From: Firmicutes bacterium UBA4049
Lineage (GTDB): Bacteria; Bacillota; Desulfotomaculia; Desulfotomaculales; Nap2-2B
Assembly: GCA_002382755.1 (NCBI GenBank)
Contig: DFZT01000037.1
Coordinates: 1-10,989 of the forward strand
DNA: 10,989 nucleotides
Direction: 5' to 3'
Part shown: one piece after another, positions 1 to 6,411 of the stretch
Layout of the letters: the number at the start of each line of letters is the position of its first letter
Position numbering within the stretch: position 1 is the first letter of the stretch
Notes under the pieces: generated by a model
What the model saw: the letters and a program-made list of their open reading frames with translations, nothing else
Databases searched by the model: none
Told to the model about the DNA's origin: nothing
Position numbers and translations under genes: made by a program

Positions 1-151
1 CAAGATTCATTTTCGTAATAAAATACGCAATTCTTTTACTGCATACCATGACGGTTCGTCACCTGTTCATGACCGATTTGGTTTAAGATATGGAATTTTT
101 TTCTTTTCTTTTGTCAGGCCATTATTTTCCGACCTATTTTTTAAACGCAGC
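1..151. other. Downstream flank with no recognisable gene
   Basis: AT-rich sequence beyond the terminator of the hydroxylase operon. Neither strand gives a reading frame with a ribosome binding site or a recognisable protein. A small perfect hairpin (TGACG-GTT-CGTCA, about 49-61) and two copies of CATGAC flanking it are visible; nothing more can be assigned. Confidence 0.5.
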
Positions 152-186
152 AAAAAAACAGGCTTCCAAAAGAAACCCGTTTTTTC
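152..186 (-). terminator. Rho-independent terminator of the hydroxylase operon
   Basis: Read on the minus strand, AACGGGTTTC (181-172) pairs with GAAGCCTGTT (166-157) over 10 base pairs including two G-U pairs, around a 5-nt TTTTG loop. The stem is flanked by an upstream A-run and followed by a run of seven T (158-152). It lies 23 nt after the stop of the 14-codon micro-ORF and about 100 nt after the large-subunit stop, so it closes the operon that starts near 4503. Confidence 0.85.
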
Positions 187-208
187 TTTATTAAGGACTT
201 AAACTTTC

Positions 209-253
209 TTATTGCAACAATTTGTTGATTTCATCAATTTCTTTTTTATTCAT
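209..253 (-). CDS. Putative 14-residue peptide (micro-ORF) after the large subunit
   Basis: Reading from 253 down gives ATG and 13 more codons, MNKKEIDEINKLLQ, then TAA. The start is preceded by an AGGGGGC Shine-Dalgarno sequence about seven nucleotides upstream, as good as that of any large gene here. It sits between the large-subunit stop (279) and the terminator (186-152), so it would be the last cistron of the hydroxylase operon. The peptide is charged, with a pattern (I, I, LL spaced along E/D/K) that could form an amphipathic helix. I do not recognise a family. It could be a genuine small protein, the decapitated beginning of a lost longer gene, or a fortuitous frame; the ribosome binding site argues against the last. 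Confidence 0.45.
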   Translation of the reverse strand: MNKKEIDEINKLLQ

Positions 254-278
254 TTTAAAGCCCCCTACAATGCCCGGA

Positions 279-2618
279 TTACTTTTCTTCGCTCTCTTTT
301 TTCTCCTTCATGGCTCTCCAGACCTTCTCCGGAGTAAGCGGCAGGCTGGATACCCGGGCTCCTGTGGCGTCATAAACAGCGTTGGCAACACAACCCAGTG
401 TCGGGGTAGTGGCGCCCTCACCGACTTCTTTCGCTCCGTAAGGTCCGTTGGGTTCGTAAGTATCCAAAATCATTGAATGCACCGGCGGCATATCCAGCGC
501 GGTCGGAAGCCGGTATTCAGCGTAGTTCCCGTTGAGCAGTTTTCCTTTTTCATCAAACATTACTTTTTCCCAGAGGGTCTCACCAATACCCATAGCAAAA
601 GCGCCGTGTACCTGGCCGTGCAGCAAATTGGGATTGATTGCGACACCGCTGTCGTGCACGTCCCACGTATTAAGAACCTTTACTGCTCCGGTTTCTTCAT
701 CGACAATCACCTCGGAAACCTGGGTCGCGCTGCTGTAGGCCGGGGACGTGCCCACTGCTGCCCCTTTGTGCTCGCCGCCCAGTTTTCCGGGGTGGTAGTA
801 GCCGCGTCCGATTAATAAACCGTTTTTCACAAAATAAGCACGTGCCACTTCGGCAAAGGTTATTTTAGCAGCCGGTTCTTGCTTCACAAATACGATTCCT
901 TCCTTGCAGTCAAGTTCTTCCGGCATCAACTTGCCCGAGCGGTAACCGCCATCCTCCTTGACTTTAATCATTTCCGCTGCCATCTCAAGAATTTTTCTCT
1001 TGATATCTTCTCCCGCTCTTTTTACCGCCCAACCGGCCATCAAGGTCTGCCGGCTGGCGTAAGCGCCAAAATCAAGGGTAGCCAGGTCGGTATCATGGGA
1101 CACGATAGATATATCGTCGTATGGATAACCCATCCCCTCGGCGGCCATCTGTCTAAGCACCGTGTCGCTGCCCTGACCGATATCGACTGCATTGGTATAT
1201 ACGATCGCATGGGTACCGTCGTCATACACTTTGATCATGCCTATCGAGTGCGGCAGGTCGGTCCGGTACTGACAGAAACCCGCGCCGGAAACGAAACCGC
1301 CGTTGCCGACGCCAATGCCTCTGCCCTTGGGCATCTTGCCTTTCTTGTCTTTCCACCCGGAGGCATCCCGTGCCAGTTCATTTGCTTCTTTCAAGAAATA
1401 TGATTTTAGTTCATATCCGTTTGGTGTTACATCACCGGATTTGCGGGCATTGATTATACGTATCTCAATCGGGTCTATACCGAGATCTTCTGCTATGTGA
1501 TCCAAGTGGCTTTCAAAGGCGTAGCGCGGGTGCGGCTGCCCGTGTCCCCTTTGTGCGCCGCAGGGCGGCAGGTTGGTTACGTACCGGTACGCGTCGAACT
1601 TGTAGTTATCGAAATTATACAACACGGTCAGCAGGGCTCCCGCATAGTAAGACGAGGCAATACCAAGGCCTGTGTACGCGCCCCCGTCTATGACAATCTC
1701 ATTTTTTACAAATATGATTTTCCCTTCTTTGGTTACGCCGGTGGTGTATTCCATATCCATGCCGTGGCGGCCGCGGCCGTTTAACCAGACTTCTTCCAGG
1801 TCATAAGCCATTTTGACCGGCTGGCCAGTCATTTTGGAAAGGATAATGGCTGAAATATCAAGGCCGCTGACATCTAGTTTACCGCCGAAACCACCGCCCA
1901 CATAGGGAGTGATTACGCGGATGTCGCCTTCTTTCATTCCTAAAATCCTGGCCAGGTGATGCTGTAAGTAGTGGACTGACTGGTGGGCGGCATGAACAAT
2001 TACTCTTTTCCCTTCCCAGTAGGCGATTGTGCAGTGGGGTTCGATGACACCGTGTATCGTGCGCTGTCCCTGGAAGCGGTCGGTGCGCACGTAGTAGGCT
2101 TCTTCCAGTGCTTTGTTACAATCACCGAAATGTTGGTGAATTTCCGTGTTGAGGTTGCGCGGGTATTCTTCGAAGATTTGCGGCGCGCCTTCTTCAGCCG
2201 CCTCAGCGGGAGTAAATACTGCCGGCAGCACTTCGTATTCGACTTTAATTAATTTAAGGGCTTCATATACGGTATCTTCGTCAATCGCACACACAGCGCC
2301 TATTTTATCACCATAAAATTTAACTGTATCAGTGCAAAATATGTTTTCGTCATAGCGGGCGGGGCTAAGTCCGAATTTTATCGAGGGCACGTCTTTGGCC
2401 GTAATAACGGCCTTTACACCGGGCAGTTTTTCCGCTTCGGATGTGTCGATATTCAAAATTCGAGCATGTGCATGGGTGCTGTGAACAAGTTTTCCATACA
2501 GCATGTTTGAAAATTTGAGGTCGGCGGTAAATTTGCCGCGCCCGGTCACTTTATCCAGCACGTCAGTTCTCTGAAGGTTTTTCCCTACATAGGAATGTTT
2601 TTCGCTCAATGTTCCCAT
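279..2618 (-). CDS. Molybdenum hydroxylase large (molybdopterin-binding) subunit, XDH/4-HBCR family
   Basis: Catalytic subunit of a three-subunit molybdenum hydroxylase; it binds the Mo-pterin and carries out hydroxylation or the reverse dehydroxylation of a C-H/C-OH substrate. Visible family signatures: aldehyde oxidase/XDH a/b-hammerhead at about residues 22-135; GGGFGGK (241-247); GAQRGHGQP (355-362), the usual GAxRGxG pterin-contact loop; DIGQGSDT (479-485); GAYASRQT (518-525); and GAKEVGEGATTP near 728-739, in which E734 aligns with the catalytic Glu. At 779 residues it has the length of 4-hydroxybenzoyl-CoA reductase alpha (about 770). An ATG at 2618 directly abuts the AAAGGA Shine-Dalgarno; a TTG at 2609 (giving MSEKHSYVG) is better spaced and resembles family N-termini, so the real start may be 2609. 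It follows the FeS gene by 8 nt. About 60% identical by eye to the partial large subunit at 9994-10989, but with about ten extra residues near 551-563. Substrate unknown. Confidence 0.93.
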   Translation of the reverse strand: MGTLSEKHSYVGKNLQRTDVLDKVTGRGKFTADLKFSNMLYGKLVHSTHAHARILNIDTSEAEKLPGVKAVITAKDVPSIKFGLSPARYDENIFCTDTVKFYGDKIGAVCAIDEDTVYEALKLIKVEYEVLPAVFTPAEAAEEGAPQIFEEYPRNLNTEIHQHFGDCNKALEEAYYVRTDRFQGQRTIHGVIEPHCTIAYWEGKRVIVHAAHQSVHYLQHHLARILGMKEGDIRVITPYVGGGFGGKLDVSGLDISAIILSKMTGQPVKMAYDLEEVWLNGRGRHGMDMEYTTGVTKEGKIIFVKNEIVIDGGAYTGLGIASSYYAGALLTVLYNFDNYKFDAYRYVTNLPPCGAQRGHGQPHPRYAFESHLDHIAEDLGIDPIEIRIINARKSGDVTPNGYELKSYFLKEANELARDASGWKDKKGKMPKGRGIGVGNGGFVSGAGFCQYRTDLPHSIGMIKVYDDGTHAIVYTNAVDIGQGSDTVLRQMAAEGMGYPYDDISIVSHDTDLATLDFGAYASRQTLMAGWAVKRAGEDIKRKILEMAAEMIKVKEDGGYRSGKLMPEELDCKEGIVFVKQEPAAKITFAEVARAYFVKNGLLIGRGYYHPGKLGGEHKGAAVGTSPAYSSATQVSEVIVDEETGAVKVLNTWDVHDSGVAINPNLLHGQVHGAFAMGIGETLWEKVMFDEKGKLLNGNYAEYRLPTALDMPPVHSMILDTYEPNGPYGAKEVGEGATTPTLGCVANAVYDATGARVSSLPLTPEKVWRAMKEKKESEEK

Positions 2619-2626
2619 TCCTTTCT

Positions 2627-3124
2627 TTATTGATTTTCAGCTGCGTCTAAAATTGCCTTGACGTAATTGACATATCCTGTGCAACGGCACAGATTGCCTG
2701 CTATAGCCTCGCGCACTTCGTATTCGGTTGGGTGGGAATTGCGATTAAGCAACGCTTTGGCCGACATAAGTATGCCTGGAGTGCAGTAGCCGCATTGCGG
2801 CGCCGAGTGTTCTATGAATTTTTCCTGGAGTATGTCCAGCTTTCCATTTGAAGCGAGACCTTCGACGGTTGTGATTTCCCGCCCGTCGGCATTAATGGTC
2901 AGAATCATGCAGGAGTTAACCGGCTTTCCATCCAGCAGCACGGTGCAGGCGCCGCAGTCGGCTTGTTCGCACGCTTTTTTAGTTCCGGTAAGGTCAAGTT
3001 CCCCCCGCAAGAAATTTACAAGAAGGCTGTTGGCTTTAACCATCTTTGTATACTCGTTGCCGTTAACTTTTAATGTAACTAAATAACGCTTAACTCCATC
3101 TTTATCTGTAACGAACTTTAACAT
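2627..3124 (-). CDS. Molybdenum hydroxylase small [2Fe-2S] subunit
   Basis: Electron-transfer subunit with two [2Fe-2S] clusters linking the Mo site to FAD. From the chosen start (165 residues) the plant-ferredoxin-type ligands are C52, C57, C60 and C72 (CEQADCGAC, then NSC), and the C-terminal four-helix domain carries C111 and C114 (CGYC) and C146 and C148 (CRC); all eight ligands are present. The frame extends upstream to an ATG at 3160, but that would overlap the FAD-subunit gene; the ATG at 3124 is preceded by AAAGGGG at 8 nt, leaves a 16-nt gap, and gives a length usual for the family. It forms a complex with the genes on either side. No export signal is visible, so the enzyme is cytoplasmic. 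Confidence 0.95.
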   Translation of the reverse strand: MLKFVTDKDGVKRYLVTLKVNGNEYTKMVKANSLLVNFLRGELDLTGTKKACEQADCGACTVLLDGKPVNSCMILTINADGREITTVEGLASNGKLDILQEKFIEHSAPQCGYCTPGILMSAKALLNRNSHPTEYEVREAIAGNLCRCTGYVNYVKAILDAAENQ

Positions 3125-3140
3125 TTTCAGCGCCCCTTTC

Positions 3141-4010
3141 TTAAGCATGTCCTTCGTCAATAGCTTTGCGCAGTGCCCGCCTGGTAAAGACGCGCACCAT
3201 GTCTTTGCGGTATTCAGCCGAGCCCCTTACGTCTGTGATGGGCTTGCATTCCCCGGAAGCAATGACACCGGCTTCAGCCAACAGTTCGTCGCTGATTTTC
3301 TTGTCTCTCAGGAACTCTTCTGCTTTCTTTGCCCGCACCGGTGTGGGTGAAACCGCTCCGAGTACTATTCTCGCATCTTTGATGGCATTGTTGTCGACTT
3401 GAACTGCTGCCGCCACACCAACTACGGCTAATGCGCCAGATGCCCGCAGCCCGAATTTGATGTAATTGCTGCCGGTCATTTTCTGGTCTGGGATGACTAC
3501 TTCAGTGATAATTTCGTCTTGTGTTAAAACTGTTTTGCCGGGACCGATAAACACATTTTCCAGATCCATGGTCCGATCTCCCTGCACACCCGTAATTTTA
3601 ACGGTTGCGCCAAGGGCGATGAGTATCGGCGGCAGGTCGGCGGAAGGTACGGCGCTGCCGATATTGCCACCAACGGTGCCGAGGTTGCGCACCTGGTTGT
3701 TTGCCATTTGCCGGGCCGCTTCAGATATGGACAGGTATTTTTCATGCAAAAGCTCTGAGTAGACTAAATCGTTGTGGATAACCCCGCTTCCGATAACAAC
3801 GCCTTTGCCGGGTACATACTCGATTTTTTTCAATTGGTCGATTTTCTCGATGGAGACGAGGATTTCCGGCGCCAACAACTCTTTTTTCATCTTGATGATG
3901 ACATCTGTCCCGCCGGCCATCAATTTGGCTTTGGAACCAAACTGAGACAATAATTGGCAGGTTTCCTCAATGCTATCCGGCTGAAAATATTCAAAATTTG
4001 GCAGATACAT
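3141..4010 (-). CDS. Molybdenum hydroxylase FAD-binding (medium) subunit
   Basis: FAD subunit of the same enzyme, passing electrons between the FeS clusters and a soluble carrier. Both flavin loops of the CoxM/XDH family are visible: AGGTD (32-36) and GTVGGNIGSAVPSADLPP (111-128), followed by the CO-dehydrogenase flavoprotein C-terminal domain (about 180-285). A TTG at 4040 in the same frame is possible, but the ATG at 4010 has an AGAGGTGATC Shine-Dalgarno ideally spaced, giving 289 residues. Only two cysteines are present (C18 and one near the C-terminus), so the extra [4Fe-4S] cluster of 4-hydroxybenzoyl-CoA reductase beta is absent. The 109-nt gap to the upstream Cys-rich gene contains an 11-nt near-direct repeat (AAGYGCTAAAA at about 4039 and 4090) but no clear promoter, so the four genes probably share a transcript. 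Confidence 0.93.
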   Translation of the reverse strand: MYLPNFEYFQPDSIEETCQLLSQFGSKAKLMAGGTDVIIKMKKELLAPEILVSIEKIDQLKKIEYVPGKGVVIGSGVIHNDLVYSELLHEKYLSISEAARQMANNQVRNLGTVGGNIGSAVPSADLPPILIALGATVKITGVQGDRTMDLENVFIGPGKTVLTQDEIITEVVIPDQKMTGSNYIKFGLRASGALAVVGVAAAVQVDNNAIKDARIVLGAVSPTPVRAKKAEEFLRDKKISDELLAEAGVIASGECKPITDVRGSAEYRKDMVRVFTRRALRKAIDEGHA

Positions 4011-4119
4011 GTTTTGATCACCTCTTTGCAATTTTTTCAAGCGCTAAAAACCATAACTATCTTTACTTCCTGTACCACCTCTTCTTATAAAGTGCTAAAA
4101 TCGTATTTCTAAAGTTCCT

Positions 4120-4503
4120 TTACGTACCCTTGTTCACTCGGAAATGGCAGTGATCCTTGCATTCGGCTTCATGCTTCAGCTTCACTATTCCCTTACCCGC
4201 CCGGACGCACTTTACCAATGAATCTTTGTGGTAAGGGCAAACAACCCAGCCAGGGGCTTCCAGGCTATAACTTTTGCATATGGCGCAGCGAATCCCGTTC
4301 TCTGTTGCTTCAAGTTCCGCACTAAATCTCATTTGTCTGCAATTCACGCAATAACAGTACTCCCATTCCTTGATTTTATCGAGATAATATTCTATGCCAT
4401 GTTTATGTTCACGTTCATGGGCGGCTTTAATAAGAGTCGGGGTTTCATGAAAAGGGTTGACACCTTCGTCTTGCCAACAAATTGCATCTTTTTCATCTTC
4501 CAT
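4120..4503 (-). CDS. Cys/His-rich putative metal-binding protein at the head of the hydroxylase operon
   Basis: A 127-residue soluble protein I do not recognise. It opens with an acidic, His-rich stretch (H19, H29, H33, H35), then carries C50, C52, C55 with C73, C76 (CYCVNC ... CAIC), a spacing typical of a zinc ribbon, and a second cluster of candidate ligands C89, H92, C99, H111, C115, H118, C119, H120. Two metal sites (Zn, or less likely FeS) are therefore plausible. The ATG at 4503 follows a GCGGAGG Shine-Dalgarno at about 7 nt, which supports it as a real gene. It is the first cistron before the FAD, FeS and Mo subunits, suggesting a role in assembly, regulation or electron transfer of that enzyme, but nothing in the sequence shows which. 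Its ribosome binding site lies in the edge of an IS110 remnant, so its present 5' context is a secondary arrangement. Confidence 0.75.
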   Translation of the reverse strand: MEDEKDAICWQDEGVNPFHETPTLIKAAHEREHKHGIEYYLDKIKEWEYCYCVNCRQMRFSAELEATENGIRCAICKSYSLEAPGWVVCPYHKDSLVKCVRAGKGIVKLKHEAECKDHCHFRVNKGT

Positions 4504-4511
4504 AAAAAAAC

Positions 4512-4667
4512 CTCCGCTTCAAACTCGTTTCCTGCAAGTCCAGCGAAAAGAACCGCTTCCAGAATGTGTTTACCGTCTGCAATGTAGCCCTTGATGCTGT
4601 CGTTTCCGACATGTTTGGCAAATCCGCCTCATCCATCACGGACTACTTTGTCAATTCGGATGATTCT
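4512..4667 (+). pseudogene. IS110-family transposase fragment
   Basis: The plus-strand frame (codons from 4512) reads RFKLVSCKSSEKNRFQNVF, then TVCNVALDAVVSDMFGKSAS and SITDYFVNSDD, which matches the conserved middle part of IS110-family (Piv/MooV-like) transposases from memory. Homology stops abruptly at about 4667; the frame runs on to TGA at 4706 in unrelated sequence. There is no start codon, no N-terminal DEDD catalytic part and no C-terminal part, so this is a dead internal fragment. Its antisense frame also looks open but is the usual shadow. The left edge abuts the Cys-rich gene and supplies its ribosome binding site. Confidence 0.7.
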
Positions 4668-4680
4668 TACTATAGAATCA
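4661..4680. repeat. 20-bp perfect inverted repeat at the IS110 fragment edge
   Basis: TGATTCT-TACTAT-AGAATCA: 7-bp arms with a 6-nt spacer. It coincides with the point at which IS110 homology ends. It could be an operator for the downstream Cys-rich/hydroxylase operon, a recombination scar, or chance. No T-run follows on either strand, so it is not a terminator. Confidence 0.4.
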
Positions 4681-4687
4681 AGTTTGT

Positions 4688-4737
4688 CTACGTAATCAGT
4701 GATTGAATTGTTTTCACGCTACTACTCCTCCTCCTTT
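4688..4737 (-). pseudogene. Decapitated gene start with very strong ribosome binding site
   Basis: On the minus strand AAAGGAGGAGGAG (4737-4725) stands 7 nt before a GTG at 4717, the best Shine-Dalgarno in the window. The frame is short: MKTIQSLIT then TAG at 4688. Adding one A to the AAAA run after the GTG would give MKNNSITDYVDKLDSIVR, a credible protein N-terminus that then runs into antisense IS110 sequence. The simplest reading is a former gene truncated by the IS110 fragment and carrying a one-base deletion (or sequencing error). Alternatively the nine-codon frame is a leader peptide for the operon that follows. The encoded family is not recognisable. Confidence 0.4.
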
Positions 4738-5044
4738 ATGTTAACTTTTTAACTTTTTACTTTCGGAATGTATTAATGCCTGCACTTCAAGCTGCAATTC
4801 TATTTCCAATTGGGCAAACCATATTAACCCAACCCAGACAATCCGGAACCACAAAGGATTTAAACATTTATGCCAAACCAAATCATGTAAATTTTCAGCT
4901 TGGAGACATTACAAATGTTACTTACAGAACGTTACTACAAAAATCCAACAGCAGGAATTATCTCAGGTTATTAACTAATTTAATAATAAAAGTAATGAAA
5001 TAACTGGTCAAATCAAAATAATTACAATAAATTTGTAAATTTTA
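4738..5044. other. AT-rich stretch without a supportable gene
   Basis: A plus-strand frame of 75 codons (4776-5003) is open here, but its ATG has no ribosome binding site, its composition is that of the surrounding AT-rich DNA and it resembles nothing I know. On the minus strand this interval is the likely place for the promoter of the Cys-rich/hydroxylase operon, but no convincing -35/-10 pair was found. Confidence 0.4.
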
Positions 5045-5091
5045 CGACAAAAAAAGAAAAAGGCTTAAACATTTTTCATCTGTCAAGCCTT
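5045..5091 (-). terminator. Candidate minus-strand terminator between the two operons
   Basis: Reading leftwards, AAGGCTT (5091-5085) pairs perfectly with AAGCCTT (5066-5060) around an 18-nt loop and is followed by TTTTCTTTTTTT. An outer GACAA/TTGTC pair flanks the structure. The loop is long for a textbook terminator, but the T-run and placement downstream of the transposon fragments and mocA fit insulation of the hydroxylase operon from the maturation operon. Confidence 0.45.
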
Positions 5092-5175
5092 AAAAGTTGT
5101 CCTATTGTTAAATTTTTCTTTATCAGCTTCAACACTAAAGACACGGGCACTTCTTATAATCCCTGTCTTGCTCGT

Positions 5176-5247
5176 TTAGAACTTACTGCTGTTTAATTTT
5201 CTTTCCACTTTGCGAAGATATTTTGGTTCATTATAGACCCGACCTAT
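5176..5247 (-). pseudogene. Possible TnpB (IS605/IS607 OrfB) fragment
   Basis: The minus-strand frame ending at TAA 5176 reads GRVYNEPKYLRKVERKLNSS. The segment PKYLRKVERKL resembles the conserved TnpB stretch that precedes the QRxLSRK motif. Only about 17 residues match and neither neighbour of that motif in TnpB is found in any frame, so this is a low-confidence identification of a decayed insertion in an interval that is otherwise empty from 5092 to 5299. Confidence 0.3.
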
Positions 5248-5299
5248 ATGATTAATCAATAATATTATTTGTCATTGGTAATCGGTTTACCCATATATG

Positions 5300-5734
5300 T
5301 CAATGAGTAGAACCTTTTAACTGGGAATTGGCTGCTTTTACCCAGGGTGACAACAGGCGTTTTCTGTTCACATTGGGGTCAACACCCTCACCAGCATAGA
5401 ACATCAAAATCATATAGGCAGTCATGTCAATTCCCGCATATTCGAGCACTTTGTCCAACAGCTTGTTCGCTGACGCATAGAAAGTCTCCGCCCAGCGCAA
5501 GGGGGTGAAACGCTCGCTCCTCTCCGGAAAGAGAAGCCGCATATGGTTCAGCAACCGGTGGCTGACCACCAGGGTGAGCATGGCCACCAACACCAATGAT
5601 TCTACGACAATAGGATTCTCGCTGGTGATCACGTCCAACTGGTACAGACGCTTCAGTTCCTTAAAAACAAGCACCGAACACCAATGTATTATCTGTCGCC
5701 GCTGATACCTCGCCGGTGGCCCCCGGTTGCACAT
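5300..5734 (-). pseudogene. C-terminal fragment of an IS4-type DDE transposase
   Basis: The open frame (144 codons from the ATG at 5734, with a TAG four codons upstream) contains VFKELKRLYQLDVITSENP and then a hydrophobic helix (ESLVLVAMLTLVV), the region following the YREK motif in IS4-type transposases. Aligning on FKELK places Q14, H17 and V21 where the family has Tyr, Arg and the catalytic Glu, so the active site is destroyed as well as the whole N-terminal two thirds being missing. No ribosome binding site is evident. It is a dead remnant between mocA and the hydroxylase operon; no terminal inverted repeats were identified. Confidence 0.7.
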
Positions 5735-5778
5735 GCCTTTTTTCTAACCGGAAGTGATAAATAAACTGGAACATGTAT

Positions 5779-6390
5779 TTACTTTAAGGTCTTTGAATAA
5801 TATTCTTTAGCGGACTGATAATCGCCGTATGTGTCAATATCCTTAAACGCAGACTCATTTTCAACCCGCATTAAACTAACTTGACTCTGATGGCGGGCGA
5901 TTAGCTCACGGGCTCCAATATCTCCTTTTAAATTGTTTAACAACTCCGGGATAAGGCAGGCATTTAAAAGCACAGGATGACCGGGTATTTCCTGAAATTG
6001 CGGCCGTGCAATGAGGCATGAAGATTTTTCATAAAATTGAATTAGCTGATCGATTAATAGGGAGGAAATAAAGGGCTGATCGCCCAGAACAACCAGGAAA
6101 GCATCGGACTTAGAATTTATCGACTTTATTCCGGAAATCAAGGAAGTACTTTGGCCTATAAGGTAATCGGGGTTGAAAACCGTTTTGACAGGCAGACCTT
6201 TTAAAACTTGGTCAATCTCTTCGGACTGGTGGCCTAAAACAATTACAGCTTCACTGACCTTCGATCCCAATACGGCTGAAACTGCAATTTCGATAATTGT
6301 TTTTTCACCTAGTTTCAGAAGAAGTTTTTGCCGGCCAATTCTTGTTCCCTGTCCCGCTGCTAAAATAACTGCAGAAATAAAAATGCCCAA
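5779..6390 (-). CDS. mocA: Molybdenum cofactor cytidylyltransferase (MocA-like nucleotidyltransferase)
   Basis: Predicted to transfer CMP from CTP to Mo-molybdopterin, giving the MCD cofactor used by XDH-family hydroxylases; cytoplasmic, about 200 residues as usual. Visible: the nucleotide-binding motif LAAGQGTRIGRQKLLL (10-25), the metal-binding GDQPF (103-107), PGHPVL (136-141), KGDIGAREL (155-163) and DIDTYGDY (184-191). The start is a TTG at 6390 preceded by GGGGGAG; no ATG or GTG is available in frame nearby. It is the last gene of the xdhC-yqeB-yqeC-mocA operon, 21 nt after yqeC. Discrimination between CTP (MocA) and GTP (MobA) cannot be made with certainty from sequence alone, but the neighbours and LLLKLG-type N-terminus favour MocA. 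Confidence 0.88.
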   Translation of the reverse strand: MGIFISAVILAAGQGTRIGRQKLLLKLGEKTIIEIAVSAVLGSKVSEAVIVLGHQSEEIDQVLKGLPVKTVFNPDYLIGQSTSLISGIKSINSKSDAFLVVLGDQPFISSLLIDQLIQFYEKSSCLIARPQFQEIPGHPVLLNACLIPELLNNLKGDIGARELIARHQSQVSLMRVENESAFKDIDTYGDYQSAKEYYSKTLK

Positions 6391-6411
6391 AAAGCACTCC
6401 CCCGGTAGAAT

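Noticed and set aside
879..1403. 174-codon plus-strand frame inside the large-subunit gene
   Set aside because: Antisense shadow of a gene with complete family motifs; no start signal and no recognisable protein.
3125..3160. Upstream ATG start for the [2Fe-2S] subunit
   Set aside because: It would overlap the FAD-subunit gene and lacks a suitable site, while the ATG at 3124 has AAAGGGG at ideal spacing.
4228..4587. 119-codon plus-strand frame over the Cys-rich gene
   Set aside because: It is antisense to a gene with a strong start signal and patterned cysteines; hydrophobic runs are those expected of a shadow frame.
4503..4660. Open minus-strand frame reading GGFAKHVGNDSIKGYIADG across the IS110 fragment
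   Set aside because: The plus-strand frame matches conserved IS110 transposase sequence; this is its antisense image and it contains a stop.
4776..5003. 75-codon plus-strand frame in the AT-rich gap
   Set aside because: No ribosome binding site, no recognisable motif, opposite strand to all real genes and codon content like the surrounding non-coding DNA.
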